Counted from the stretch's first letter, positions 18,526 to 28,401 are shown. The stretch is DNA of 64,000 nucleotides from an uncultured Prochlorococcus sp. (GCA_902600475.1 CACKJM010000007.1:1-64000), one strand, 5' to 3'. Notes: a model not told the origin generated them from the letters alone. Numbers and translations are program-made.

Positions 18526-19125
18526 ATGAGCGACTTTCAAAAATCATTCTCAGACTCAACAAGTTCTATTAAGTTTGATGAGAAATACATAGATACTTCT
18601 GTACTACCAAATGATATTGGCGTAGCAGAACAATGGGCAGTAAAAACAGTTGCTGATCCTTGTGTTGGTAATTTAGCTACTCCAGTTAATAGTGGTTATT
18701 TTACAAAAGCTTTTATAAATAATTTACCTTTTTACAGAGAAGGTATTTCCCCTAATTTTAGAGGTTTAGAAACTGGAGCAGCTTTTGGATATCTTCTATA
18801 CGGACCTTTCACTATGACTGGCCCATTAAGAAATTCTGAATTTGCTCTAACAGCTGGACTTCTAGCCACTATTGGAGCTGTTCATATTTTGACAGCACTT
18901 TTTGTTCTATACAATGCGCCTGGTAAAGCACCTAATATTCAACCTCCAGATGCGACTGTTAATAATCCGCCAAAGGACTTATTTACAAGAGCTGGTTGGG
19001 CTGATTTTACAAGTGGATTTTGGTTAGGTGGCTGTGGAGGAGCTGTTTTTGCTTGGTTACTTGTTGGGACATTACATTTGGATACGATAATGCCAATCAT
19101 TAAAAATATTTGGACTGCTGGTTAA
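18526..19125 (+). CDS. psaL: Photosystem I subunit XI (PsaL)
   Basis: Trimer-forming membrane subunit of photosystem I, 199 residues. An N-terminal extension of about 35 residues precedes the conserved core ([47 protein letters not shown]). Three hydrophobic segments follow, the last being [19 protein letters not shown]. It is cotranscribed with psaI by position. The Ser/Asp-rich N-terminal extension is longer than in freshwater PsaL. Confidence 0.97.
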   Translation: MSDFQKSFSDSTSSIKFDEKYIDTSVLPNDIGVAEQWAVKTVADPCVGNLATPVNSGYFTKAFINNLPFYREGISPNFRGLETGAAFGYLLYGPFTMTGPLRNSEFALTAGLLATIGAVHILTALFVLYNAPGKAPNIQPPDATVNNPPKDLFTRAGWADFTSGFWLGGCGGAVFAWLLVGTLHLDTIMPIIKNIWTAG

Positions 19126-19190
19126 TTCCTGAATAAAAAAAATAGGTAATATTTAAATTTAATTTAAAATTAAAACGTGAGCTCTATTAA

Positions 19191-19949
19191 TTAACGTATA
19201 GTTCTGTCCCATCTATAATTTCTAACTACTCTTCCTGCCGAAATTAGTTTGGATTTATAATGCAATGAGATTTTGTCATTAGACTTTTTTAGGGTATCTA
19301 ATCCTATACCATTTCTGCCAAAATACTTTCCAGAGCTATGGTAATACAATCCGTCTCCCTTGTAGATTCCAATATGATCACATTTTTCTTCATTTCCAAA
19401 AAATAAAAGATCGCCGGGTCGAAGAGCCGCATAGGAATCTTTGTAATAAAGGAGGTGTTTACAAAAACTTTTTATTTGAAAAGAGTCTCGAGGTATATGA
19501 ATTTGATGCATTAAAAAAGCAGTCTGAATTAATCCAGAACAATCAAAATTGGGTCCTAATGTACCTCCCCAAAGGTATTCATTATTTAACTCAGATTGAT
19601 CCTTGATCCATTTTAAGATTGAGTTAATTTTATCTTTAATAAATATGTGTTCTTTTTTTGAATGCTCAGGTTTTCCTACTTCGTATTTCTCAATAATTAA
19701 TCCATCTAAATTTATCCAACAAATGTAACCATCTTCATATAGTTGAACTAGTATTCTTGAAAATTTATGGTTGTTTCGATAATTATTTGGATAAATCAGC
19801 CTAAAAATTCTATTTTTAAATATTTCAGTAACTAATTTATCTTCTTTTTCATTTTGATATCCAGAAATATTAACTTTTAATTTCCACCAAATAGTTTTTG
19901 AAAAATTAGTTTGTTTAAATAGTGAGATAGGATTTTTATAACTTTCCAT
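19191..19949 (-). CDS. NlpC/P60 family cell-wall peptidase
   Basis: Predicted gamma-D-glutamyl-diamino acid endopeptidase acting on peptidoglycan peptides; 252 residues. The papain-like triad is visible as C137 in NFDCSGLIQTAF, H192 in DHIGIY and a third polar histidine H204 in YYHSSG. The RPGDLLFF turn is also typical. Residues ~15-95 probably form an SH3-like domain. No signal peptide is evident. It diverges from the serine hydrolase gene with only three bases between the two start codons, so the pair may share regulation. Confidence 0.9.
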   Translation of the reverse strand: MESYKNPISLFKQTNFSKTIWWKLKVNISGYQNEKEDKLVTEIFKNRIFRLIYPNNYRNNHKFSRILVQLYEDGYICWINLDGLIIEKYEVGKPEHSKKEHIFIKDKINSILKWIKDQSELNNEYLWGGTLGPNFDCSGLIQTAFLMHQIHIPRDSFQIKSFCKHLLYYKDSYAALRPGDLLFFGNEEKCDHIGIYKGDGLYYHSSGKYFGRNGIGLDTLKKSNDKISLHYKSKLISAGRVVRNYRWDRTIR

Positions 19950-19952
19950 ACA

Positions 19953-20855
19953 ATGTCCTTTTACTATTTAAGTAAAGAGATGGGTCTAGCCTTAAATGAT
20001 ATTTTAGGGAGAGCATGCTCTTATAATAAAGATTTTTCAAGAAAAGATATTTCGATAACTTGGATTAATTATAAAAGTGAAAATAAAAGTGTATTTAAAG
20101 GTTTTGGAACTGGTATTAATAATAAAAAAATGGTTTACCCTGCCAGCATAGTCAAGTTAGTTTATGGTCTTGCTGCGTTTTGTTGGATTAAAAAAGGAAG
20201 TTTATTATTATCAGATGAAATTATTGATGCTGTAAGGAAAATGTTGTCTTTCTCCAGTAATAATGCAACAAGTTTTTTAATTGATTTACTTACAGGAACA
20301 ACAAGTGGCCCTCGTATTGAAGGCGAACTATGGGAAAATTGGAAATACCAAAGAAGTATAATTAATGATTGGATACATGATTTAAATTGGGAAGAATTGA
20401 TTGGTATAAATTGCTGTCAGAAGACCTGGGATGATGGACCATTTGGCCGTGAGAAAGAATTTTATGGACATCTTAATAAAAATAGAAATGCTATGAATTC
20501 TGATTCAGCTGCAAGGGTTTTGGAGGAAATTATGATTCATATTGATTATCAAGAAAATGATTTAAATTTGAGAAGTTTTTTAAAAAGAAATTTAAATAAA
20601 TTTGTTCTTAAAAACGATTCTCTTAATCAAATAGATGGTTTTTTGGGTGAAGGATTACCAGAAAGCACTAATCTTTGGAGTAAAGCAGGCTTAATGTCTG
20701 AAGTTAGGCATGATTCAGCTTGGTGGACTAATGGTCAATCTCTACACACTTTATTAGTCGTTTTTTGTAATGGAGAAAAATATTCTAAGGATACTTCCTT
20801 CTTACCATTAATAGCCAAAGAAATATATGAATTTAATAAGAGTTATCCTATTTAA
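19953..20855 (+). CDS. Class A beta-lactamase-like serine hydrolase
   Basis: Member of the penicillin-recognising serine hydrolase fold, 300 residues from the first ATG. A second ATG at 19980 would leave 30 bases to the divergent neighbour and is plausible. The SxxK nucleophile motif is S65-I-V-K68 (YPASIVKLV). SxN is S102-N-N104 (FSSNNATSFL), and a KxG box is WSKAGLMSEV. No lipoprotein signal or secretion peptide is seen, so an ordinary antibiotic-resistance role is unlikely. A peptidoglycan or peptide hydrolase role fits the NlpC neighbour (inference). Confidence 0.82.
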   Translation: MSFYYLSKEMGLALNDILGRACSYNKDFSRKDISITWINYKSENKSVFKGFGTGINNKKMVYPASIVKLVYGLAAFCWIKKGSLLLSDEIIDAVRKMLSFSSNNATSFLIDLLTGTTSGPRIEGELWENWKYQRSIINDWIHDLNWEELIGINCCQKTWDDGPFGREKEFYGHLNKNRNAMNSDSAARVLEEIMIHIDYQENDLNLRSFLKRNLNKFVLKNDSLNQIDGFLGEGLPESTNLWSKAGLMSEVRHDSAWWTNGQSLHTLLVVFCNGEKYSKDTSFLPLIAKEIYEFNKSYPI

Positions 20856-20864
20856 AGATTTAAG

Positions 20865-21071
20865 TCAATCGTCTAAGGAATTAGAATCTAATTTATCGGT
20901 ATAGGCTTCATAAGGTAACATCATTACCTCTTCAGAATCTAAATCATTCAAAATCCATTCTCTATATTCTGCTAACAAACTTTTTCTATCTTCATTATCT
21001 AATTCATAAATACGCAATGCTGTATCTTTAAAATTTTCTTTAATTAAATTTTCAATTTCTTTCTTCCTCAT
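20865..21071 (-). CDS. Small acidic protein of unknown function, coupled to recombinase
   Basis: A 68-residue, mainly helical, acidic protein (MRKKEIENLIKENFKDTALR start, DKLDSNSLDD end). The start is one base past the recombinase stop codon on the same strand, so translational coupling is likely. It is convergent with the serine hydrolase gene, with 9 bases between their ends. I recognise no family. A recombinase accessory protein or a DNA mimic are possible ideas without direct support. Confidence 0.65.
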   Translation of the reverse strand: MRKKEIENLIKENFKDTALRIYELDNEDRKSLLAEYREWILNDLDSEEVMMLPYEAYTDKLDSNSLDD

Positions 21072-21072
21072 T

Positions 21073-21747
21073 TTATGTTAATTCTCCTTCCAAAATTACT
21101 CTTCTTATTGTTGATAACGCAATTCCCGTTTGTGATCTGATTGATCGATATGAATATCCCTCATTACGTAATCTGATTACTAATGATTCTTTCAAAGGAC
21201 TTATTTTGGGCCTTCCTCCCAGATTATTCCCAGATAATTTTCTGCGTAATAGTTGTTCTTTTTTTCTTTCACCTAAACTTTTGTCTTCTAAATTATCTAA
21301 TTCATATAAAATCTTGAAAATTGAAGAATTTACTTTATTTGGTTCATTAGCCGCAAAAAAACCAGTCAAAGTGCGCAATTTAATATCCTCATTAATAAGT
21401 TTATTTATTGTCCTCAAACATTCTTTTTTATTTTTAAATGCTCGGTCAAGCTGAGTTATTATTAATTGATCGCCTTTAGATAAGCAATTTATAGCTTTAT
21501 TTAGTTGGGGTTTGATTTCCTCATCTAAACTTATAAATTCAGAGAAAACTAAACTACACCCCTCTGCTTTTAAAATTTTTATTTGCTCATCTAAATATTC
21601 ATATTCATTATTAGTAGCTCTAGCATAACCTATTGCTTTAGATCTTTTATTTTTTTCAGATAATAAAAGACGTTTTCTTTTAAATTTAAAAGTCAATGTT
21701 TTATTACATATATTTTTTACTGTATCAATAAATAAATAAAAAAACAC
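21073..21747 (-). CDS. Serine recombinase/resolvase-like protein with degenerate active site
   Basis: Resolvase-fold protein, 224 residues from a GTG at 21747. The real start may lie downstream, because the first ~35 residues do not resemble the family and a TTG exists near residue 18. The catalytic domain begins AIGYARATNNEYEYLDEQI. Compared by eye with gamma-delta resolvase (YARVS, DRxxR), the nucleophilic serine position is T45 and the second arginine of LDRxxR is K105 (LDRAFK). The C-terminal helix-turn-helix GGRPKISPLKESLVIRLRNE with YSYRSIRSQTGIALSTIRRV looks intact. Binding may be kept while strand cleavage is doubtful. Confidence 0.85.
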   Translation of the reverse strand: MFFYLFIDTVKNICNKTLTFKFKRKRLLLSEKNKRSKAIGYARATNNEYEYLDEQIKILKAEGCSLVFSEFISLDEEIKPQLNKAINCLSKGDQLIITQLDRAFKNKKECLRTINKLINEDIKLRTLTGFFAANEPNKVNSSIFKILYELDNLEDKSLGERKKEQLLRRKLSGNNLGGRPKISPLKESLVIRLRNEGYSYRSIRSQTGIALSTIRRVILEGELT

Positions 21748-22040
21748 TTTTTAATACAAAAAAATATCATTATATTTATATATCTACCAGAAAAGGTCAT
21801 AATTAAAACGTTCTAATATCTGTATTAAAAATAACGTTCTAAATTTTGTTTTTAATTAGGTTGATGGAACAAAAATATTTTGAAAGTAACAACTTGAGTT
21901 AGGATTTTTTTAATTATCGATGGATTATTTAAATTCATTTAATTTTTGACTTCTATTGAATTGGCTTCATTTTTAAATTATTAATAGTTAATTCAAATTG
22001 TTTTTAGTAAAATAAGATTAAAGGCCAAAAACAAATTAAT
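21748..22040. promoter_or_regulatory. Recombinase-lipA intergenic region with paired 10-mers
   Basis: A 293-base divergent gap, very AT-rich. Two exact copies of AACGTTCTAA occur at 21807-21816 and 21833-21842, 26 bases apart in the same orientation. Each contains the palindrome AACGTT. They lie 60-95 bases upstream of the recombinase start and could be its binding sites (inference). No gene is visible. Confidence 0.45.
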
Positions 22041-22934
22041 TTGACTAGTAATCCTAATAGTTTAATTTCAAAACCTGATTGGTTAAGAGTAAAAGCTCCG
22101 CAAGTTGAGAGAATTGGGAATACTTCAAATTTGTTAAATGATTTAAATCTCAATACTGTATGTCAAGAGGCAAGTTGTCCAAATATTGGTGAATGTTTTG
22201 CTAGTGGAACTGCCACTTTCCTCATTATGGGTCCTGGCTGTACTAGGGCATGTCCATATTGTGATATTGATTTTGATAGATCTAAAAGAGAATTAGATTC
22301 AACAGAACCATATCGTTTGGCCGAAGCCGTTTACAGAATGAATCTTAAACATGTTGTAATAACGTCAGTTAATAGAGACGATCTTGAGGATGGTGGCGCA
22401 TCTCAATTTTTTGAATGTGTTGATCAAGTTAGAAAAAAATCTCCTGAAACTACTATTGAGCTTTTGATACCTGACCTTTGTGGCAACTGGAAAGCACTTG
22501 AAAAAATTCTTGATTCAAATCCAAACGTTTTAAACCACAATATTGAGACTGTGTCTTCGTTGTATAAAAAAGTAAGACCTCAAGGTAAATATGAGAGAAC
22601 TCTTGAGCTACTTAAAAGAACCAGAGACTATTCTCCCAAAGTGTATACAAAGTCTGGCTTTATGCTTGGTTTAGGTGAAAAAGATGAGGAGGTCTTAAAT
22701 CTTCTTAAGGATTTAAAAAGTAATTTCGTTGATATTGTTACTATTGGCCAATATTTATCTCCTGGCCCTAATCATTTACCTGTTCAAAGATTTGTGAGCC
22801 CCGCAAAATTTAATTATTTTAAAGTTTTCGGGGAAAAAGATTTGGACTTTATGCAAGTAGTTAGTTCTCCTTTAACTCGCAGCAGTTATCATGCTGAAGA
22901 GATTCAAAAACTTATGAAAAAGTATCCAAGGTAG
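22041..22934 (+). CDS. lipA: Lipoyl synthase
   Basis: Radical SAM enzyme inserting two sulfurs into octanoyl groups on lipoyl domains; 297 residues. The auxiliary cluster cysteines are C41, C46 and C52 ([12 protein letters not shown]). The radical SAM cluster is C67, C71 and C74 (CTRACPYC). The terminal R-S-S-Y motif is present (TRSSYHAEE). The start is a TTG at 22041, and no nearer ATG preserves the N-terminus. It is convergent with the YciI gene, 6 bases apart. Confidence 0.96.
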   Translation: MTSNPNSLISKPDWLRVKAPQVERIGNTSNLLNDLNLNTVCQEASCPNIGECFASGTATFLIMGPGCTRACPYCDIDFDRSKRELDSTEPYRLAEAVYRMNLKHVVITSVNRDDLEDGGASQFFECVDQVRKKSPETTIELLIPDLCGNWKALEKILDSNPNVLNHNIETVSSLYKKVRPQGKYERTLELLKRTRDYSPKVYTKSGFMLGLGEKDEEVLNLLKDLKSNFVDIVTIGQYLSPGPNHLPVQRFVSPAKFNYFKVFGEKDLDFMQVVSSPLTRSSYHAEEIQKLMKKYPR

Positions 22935-22940
22935 TCATTT

Positions 22941-23234
22941 TTATGTATTTGTATCTACCCACTCATTTAATTTCCATTCAACTAGATCATTTTTGATCAT
23001 CGGATCATTCTTAATGATTTTTAGTGCATTTTTATAATTATTCATCTCAAGAATGAGTAAACCGCCGTCACCAGGCCTCTTAAACTCATCCACTAAGAAG
23101 CCACTTTTTATATTAATTCCCTCTTTTTTTAATTTTTTTATCCAATGAATATGTTCATCAATTATTTTTCGTTTTAAATTATTATTAATTAAGTATTCTT
23201 TTTTTATAATTTCAGTTTTTACAAAGAAAGGCAT
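22941..23234 (-). CDS. YciI-like protein
   Basis: A 97-residue ferredoxin-like alpha/beta protein of the YCII-related family. It shows the typical early histidine in DEHIHWIKKLKKEG, the GGLLILEMNN strand and the KNDPMIKNDLVEWKLNEW tail. Family members are often of unknown function. The gene ends the glutamate synthase transcript: its ATG immediately follows the gltB stop with no spacing. Confidence 0.85.
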   Translation of the reverse strand: MPFFVKTEIIKKEYLINNNLKRKIIDEHIHWIKKLKKEGINIKSGFLVDEFKRPGDGGLLILEMNNYKNALKIIKNDPMIKNDLVEWKLNEWVDTNT

Positions 23235-26200
23235 TTACATTTTCTTAATGCCAAGCATCTCTTCTTCGCTTGGGGGAACTATTAATTTGAAAATACTCTT
23301 GAAATGAGACCAATTTTCAATTATTTTGGCAGCCTTTAAGCTATTTGTTTTTGCTCGATATTCTCTAATAATTTCCAATAAGATATCTTCCTGCTTTGAT
23401 GAAGTTATTTTATAAATGCTAACTATTTCTTTATTAACTTTATTATTCAAATCATTATTTTCATCGATTATAAAAGCTATTCCACCAGTCATGCCCGCAC
23501 CAATATTCCTTCCTGTAGAACCTAGAATAACTACTTTCCCACCGGTCATATATTCACAACAATGATCACCTGCCCCCTCTGTAACTGCTGTAGCACCACT
23601 ATTTCTTACTGCAAATCTTTCTCCCGATTTTCCTAATGCAAATAATTTCCCACCTGTTGCTCCATATAGGCAAGTATTTCCCAAGATGACTTGTTCAGAG
23701 GAGATTTTATCTATCTTTGGTGGAATTATTGTAAGTATTCCACCATTCATCCCTTTACAAACATAATCATTAGCTTCTCCGATTAATTGAACATTCATTC
23801 CCTTCAATAAAAATGCCCCAAAGCTTTGTCCTGCATATCCTTTGAAATTTAAGTTGAGTTCCCCATTAAAGCCAGTGTTGCCATGAAGTTCTGCTATTTC
23901 GCCTGAAATTTTTGCACAAACACTTCTATCTGTATTTTTTATCTCAATTTCTTTGGTCAAATTTTTGTGATTTTTAATTGAATCTATAAATTGAGTATCA
24001 GATAAAAAATCATCTTCTAATACAGAACCATTATTATGAGCATTTTTTGAATGTTTTAACCATGATCTATTAGTGGTTGAGTGTTCATTATTTAGTAAAG
24101 AAGAAAGATCGATATTAGAAGTTTTTGGAAGACTAATATTTCTTGCAGAAAGAAATTCTTGATTTCCAATCAGTTCTTCCATATTAGAAACACCGATACT
24201 ACTCATTATCTGTCTTACTTCTTCAGCAATGTACAAGAAAAAATTGACAACATTCTCTGGAATACCTTTAAATCTTTTTCTTAATTCTTCTTTTTGAGTG
24301 GCAACTCCAACAGGACACTTATTTGTATGACAAACCCGTGCCATTATGCATCCTTCAGCAATCATCGCTACAGAACCGAATCCGTATTCTTCAGCACCTA
24401 GTAAAGCTGCAATAACGACATCCCAGCCTGTTTTTAGACCTCCATCAGTTCTCAAAATTACTCTTTCACGTAAGTTATTCTCTAAGAGAGATTTATGAAC
24501 CTCTGCAACACCTAATTCCCATGGTAAACCTGCATGTTTAATAGAACTTAGAGGTGAGGCACCTGTACCTCCGTCATGTCCTGAAATTTGAATTACATCT
24601 GCATTTGCTTTGCTTACTCCAGCAGCAATAGTTCCTATACCAATCTCAGAAACAAGTTTTACGCTTACCTTTGCTTTTGGATGGACTTGATGTAGGTCAT
24701 GGATTAGTTGGGCTAAATCTTCAATTGAATAAATGTCATGATGCGGGGGAGGAGATATTAGGGCTACTCCAGGTTTACTATTTCTTAGCTTTGCGATGTA
24801 AGAATCAACTTTTGGTCCAGGTAATTGCCCCCCTTCTCCAGGTTTTGCACCTTGAGCCATTTTAATTTCGAGTTGTTTACCACTTCTTAGATATTCAGGA
24901 GTAACTCCAAATCTACCTGATGCTATTTGTTTAATAGCTGAGCATGCGGTGTCTCCATTCTCTAGACCTTTAATAAATGGCAAAGTAGCTGATTGAGTAT
25001 TTTCATCAATATCATTCAAAACATTAAAACGAGCTGGATCTTCTCCACCTTCTCCACTATTACTTTTTCCACCAATTCTATTCATTGCAACTGCTAACAC
25101 TTCATGTGCTTCTCTCGACAATGCACCCAAACTCATTCCTCCAGTACAGAACCTTTTGCAAATTGATTCAACGCTTTCAACTTCTTCTAATGGAATGCTT
25201 TTTCTATTTGAATTAATTGTTAGTAAATCTCTTAGAGATGTTGTTGGTCTATGACTAATGAGTTTTTTATAAGTTTCAAAATGATTGTATCCTGGTCCTT
25301 GTTTTACGGCTGAATGCAAAACTTTGGACATTTCTGGATTATTGGAATGATATTCTCCATTATTTCTAAATTGTACAAATCCTAAAAATTCTAATTTCTT
25401 TAAATCGATCTCTGGATAAGCTTTCGTATGTATTGAAAGTGTTTCATTAGTTAATTCTTTTAATGTTATGCCAGCGATGCGACTTGTTGTACCATCAAAA
25501 GCAATTTTTATTAAATCAGAGCCAAGGCCTACAGCTTCAAAAATTTGTGCGCCATGGTAACTAGACAAAAGTGAGATTCCTATTTTTGAAAGAATTTTTC
25601 TTAAACCGTCTTCTAGAGCTTTTTTAATATTTTCTTGAACATCAATTATTGATAATGGATTTATTTTTTTACTATCAATTAGTTTTTGTGTTTTAGGATG
25701 TTTTAACCAGTGTCTACCTGCTTCGAAGGTTAACCAAGGGCAAACTGCGCTTGCACCATAACCAATCAAACAAGCTAAGTGATGTGTGCTCCAACATTGA
25801 CCTGTTTCAATAATTAGAGAAGCTTTTAGCCTGATTTCTTTTTTTAGAAGATAATGATGAATTGCCCCAACAGCAAGTAGAGGAGGAATAAAAGTCTTTT
25901 TAGGATTAATTCCCTTATCAGAAATAATAATTAAAGAGCAACCTTCTTTTATAGATAGCTCGCTCTGTTTACAAATTGCTTTTAATTGGTTCTCTAAGCC
26001 TTGAACACCTTCCTCAATATCAAACAAACTTGAAATTGTTTGAGATTGAATTTTTGATTTTTTAATGGAAATTAGTTCTTCCTCATTGAGAATTGGACTT
26101 TGTAAATGAACAAAAGGTTTAGGATCTTTAATCTCAAATGGTGTAGATCTTTCTCCAAGATGCATCTCTAAGCTCATTACCAGTTTTTCTCTCAGAGGGT

Positions 26201-27809
26201 CGATAGGAGGATTTGTAACTTGTGCAAATCTTTGCTTGAAATAGTCATATAAAATATGTGGCTTAGATGAAAGCACTGCTAAAGGGATATCGTCGCCCAT
26301 GCAATAGGTGGGTTCTTTAGCTAATGAAGCCATTGAATCCAAGATAAGATCATTATCTTCTGATGAAAAACCGTACGCAGTTTGCTGTTGTAACAACTCA
26401 AGGTCTTTTAGATTGCAGTCTTTAAACCATTCACTTTTCTCAATTTTTATGGTCCTATTACTTAGGAGTTTTTTATAATCATGCCTTTTAGCTGCCTCAG
26501 ACTTTACCTCCCAATTTCTGAGGATTCTATTTTGATGAAAATCAACCGCCAACATCTGTCCTGGTCCTAATCTACCTTTTTCTATTACTCTTTCCTCTTC
26601 AAGATCTACTACTCCTGTTTCTGAACCCATTATCACAAAACCATCATTTGTTATTGAATATCTTGCTGGTCTTAGACCATTTCTATCAAGCGTTGCTCCT
26701 ACAAAATTTCCATCTGCAAATACAAGTAGGGCAGGACCATCCCAAGCTTCTTGTAAGCTCGCAGAATACTCATAAAATGATTTAATATCCTCCCTTTGTT
26801 CTAGTTCTGGTTGATCTCTAAATGCTTCAGGAACAAGTTTTAATAAAGAGTCAGTAATGGGCTGTCCTGAACGAATATTAATTTCAAGGGTTGCATCAAG
26901 ATTTGATGAATCACTTTTATTTACATCTACAATAGGCTTAATTTCATTGGATAACTTTCCCCAAAAATCATCTATGTATGTTTCCGAAGCTTTAGCCCAA
27001 TTTATGTTACCTAAGAGAGTATTTATTTCGCCATTATGACCTAAATATCTCATGGGTTGAGCAAGCGGCCATTTTGGAAGTGTATTAGTACTAAATCTGC
27101 GATGATAAACGGAAAATGAGACCCTAAAACTTTCTTCTTTTAGATCTTGATAAAACTCAGATAATATTTCAGAACGAACCATACCTTTATAGACAACCGT
27201 TTGAGAACTTAATGAGGCAAAATAAAACTCACAATCCCCAACATTATTTTTGAAAGTTTCTCTAATTTTTTTTTCAATTCTTTTCCTTAGCTGGAATAAA
27301 AGCCTCTCAATATCCTGATGATCTTTTTTATCTATGTATAAAATCCACTGACAGATGAATGGAGCATTTGCCTTAGCTAAGGGACCCAGGATTGCATTAT
27401 TAACAGGTACTGTTCTCCAAAATGTTTTGTTAACTCTTAATTTTTCTGCTTCTTGATCACATATTAATTTACATTCTTGAATTTTATCTTTTTTATTTGG
27501 CATAAAAACCATGCCTAAGCCTTTATTTAAGTCTTGTTTGTTTTTTAAATTCATTTCTTCTTCTAAGTATTGCCATGGAATTGAACATAAAATTCCTGCA
27601 CCATCACCTGAATCACTATCTCCTCCACAACCTCCTCGATGCTCCATGCAATTAAGGCCTTTTAGTGATTGTTTTAGTATCCAGTTGCTTTCTATCCCAT
27701 TAACATTTGCTATAAAACCAACTCCACACGCGTCCTTCTCTCCAATTATTCCATTTGGGGAATAACTATCTTGATATGACCCAATGAATCTTTTGATACT
27801 CTCTCCCAT
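23235..27809 (-). CDS. gltB: Ferredoxin-dependent glutamate synthase (Fd-GOGAT)
   Basis: Makes two glutamates from glutamine and 2-oxoglutarate with electrons from ferredoxin, completing ammonium assimilation; also called glsF. The protein has 1524 residues. A short propeptide precedes the Ntn-type nucleophile C28 (KDACGVGF). The glutaminase domain is followed by the FMN synthase domain, with GGEDPARFN and KPGEGGQLPG. The 3Fe-4S cysteines are in CIMARVCHTNKCPVG. The C-terminal beta-helix has repeated GGxxxG turns. The length and absence of an NADPH subunit nearby fit the ferredoxin form. Confidence 0.97.
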   Translation of the reverse strand: MGESIKRFIGSYQDSYSPNGIIGEKDACGVGFIANVNGIESNWILKQSLKGLNCMEHRGGCGGDSDSGDGAGILCSIPWQYLEEEMNLKNKQDLNKGLGMVFMPNKKDKIQECKLICDQEAEKLRVNKTFWRTVPVNNAILGPLAKANAPFICQWILYIDKKDHQDIERLLFQLRKRIEKKIRETFKNNVGDCEFYFASLSSQTVVYKGMVRSEILSEFYQDLKEESFRVSFSVYHRRFSTNTLPKWPLAQPMRYLGHNGEINTLLGNINWAKASETYIDDFWGKLSNEIKPIVDVNKSDSSNLDATLEINIRSGQPITDSLLKLVPEAFRDQPELEQREDIKSFYEYSASLQEAWDGPALLVFADGNFVGATLDRNGLRPARYSITNDGFVIMGSETGVVDLEEERVIEKGRLGPGQMLAVDFHQNRILRNWEVKSEAAKRHDYKKLLSNRTIKIEKSEWFKDCNLKDLELLQQQTAYGFSSEDNDLILDSMASLAKEPTYCMGDDIPLAVLSSKPHILYDYFKQRFAQVTNPPIDPLREKLVMSLEMHLGERSTPFEIKDPKPFVHLQSPILNEEELISIKKSKIQSQTISSLFDIEEGVQGLENQLKAICKQSELSIKEGCSLIIISDKGINPKKTFIPPLLAVGAIHHYLLKKEIRLKASLIIETGQCWSTHHLACLIGYGASAVCPWLTFEAGRHWLKHPKTQKLIDSKKINPLSIIDVQENIKKALEDGLRKILSKIGISLLSSYHGAQIFEAVGLGSDLIKIAFDGTTSRIAGITLKELTNETLSIHTKAYPEIDLKKLEFLGFVQFRNNGEYHSNNPEMSKVLHSAVKQGPGYNHFETYKKLISHRPTTSLRDLLTINSNRKSIPLEEVESVESICKRFCTGGMSLGALSREAHEVLAVAMNRIGGKSNSGEGGEDPARFNVLNDIDENTQSATLPFIKGLENGDTACSAIKQIASGRFGVTPEYLRSGKQLEIKMAQGAKPGEGGQLPGPKVDSYIAKLRNSKPGVALISPPPHHDIYSIEDLAQLIHDLHQVHPKAKVSVKLVSEIGIGTIAAGVSKANADVIQISGHDGGTGASPLSSIKHAGLPWELGVAEVHKSLLENNLRERVILRTDGGLKTGWDVVIAALLGAEEYGFGSVAMIAEGCIMARVCHTNKCPVGVATQKEELRKRFKGIPENVVNFFLYIAEEVRQIMSSIGVSNMEELIGNQEFLSARNISLPKTSNIDLSSLLNNEHSTTNRSWLKHSKNAHNNGSVLEDDFLSDTQFIDSIKNHKNLTKEIEIKNTDRSVCAKISGEIAELHGNTGFNGELNLNFKGYAGQSFGAFLLKGMNVQLIGEANDYVCKGMNGGILTIIPPKIDKISSEQVILGNTCLYGATGGKLFALGKSGERFAVRNSGATAVTEGAGDHCCEYMTGGKVVILGSTGRNIGAGMTGGIAFIIDENNDLNNKVNKEIVSIYKITSSKQEDILLEIIREYRAKTNSLKAAKIIENWSHFKSIFKLIVPPSEEEMLGIKKM

Positions 27810-27964
27810 AGATTATTTAATTCTATTTGGTTATTTATTTATTTCCATTATAAAAATAAATATGAAAAAAAATCTAAAGATAATGAATATTTACCAAAGA
27901 ATTGAAATTTCAAATATTTAAAAAAATTATCATTAAAAACTTTTAGTAGGTGCTCGTAAAAGGT

Positions 27965-27970
27965 TATGAT
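27965..27970 (+). promoter_or_regulatory. Candidate -10 box for the str operon
   Basis: TATGAT lies 31 bases upstream of the rpsL ATG, a spacing that would give a leader of about 25 bases. No convincing -35 box is seen, which is common in these cyanobacteria. The call rests on similarity to TATAAT and on position only. Confidence 0.35.
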
Positions 27971-28001
27971 ATAGGAATCTTTATTTTTTTAAATATAATA
28001 G

Positions 28002-28376
28002 ATGCCTACCATCTCACAGTTAATAAGTTCAGAGAGGAAACGTCTGACAAGGAAAACGAAATCTCCTGCATTAAAAGCTTGCCCTGAAAGAAGAGGGGTT
28101 TGCACAAGAGTATATACATCAACACCCAAAAAACCTAATTCAGCTTTAAGAAAAGTTGCGAGGGTTAGATTAACTTCTGGTTTTGAAGTCACGGCTTATA
28201 TTCCGGGAATTGGACATAATTTGCAAGAACACTCTGTAGTTCTACTAAGGGGTGGAAGAGTTAAAGATTTGCCAGGAGTTAGATATCATATAATAAGAGG
28301 AACTTTAGATACGGCTGGAGTCAAAGATAGACGTCAATCCAGATCAAAGTATGGTGCAAAAGCTCCAAAAGATTAA
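28002..28376 (+). CDS. rpsL: Ribosomal protein S12
   Basis: Small-subunit decoding-centre protein uS12, 124 residues. Conserved streptomycin-loop segments are present: [15 protein letters not shown] with unmodified lysines, and [13 protein letters not shown]. It opens the str operon, divergent from gltB, with a 192-base gap between. rpsG follows after 25 bases. Confidence 0.98.
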   Translation: MPTISQLISSERKRLTRKTKSPALKACPERRGVCTRVYTSTPKKPNSALRKVARVRLTSGFEVTAYIPGIGHNLQEHSVVLLRGGRVKDLPGVRYHIIRGTLDTAGVKDRRQSRSKYGAKAPKD

Positions 28377-28401
28377 TTTGTAAACATCACTTTTTAAAAA
28401 A

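Noticed and set aside
27946..27959. GTA-N8-TAA, resembling an NtcA site, in the gltB-rpsL gap
   Set aside because: The second half-site is TAA, not TAC, and it is 137 bases from gltB; too weak to call.
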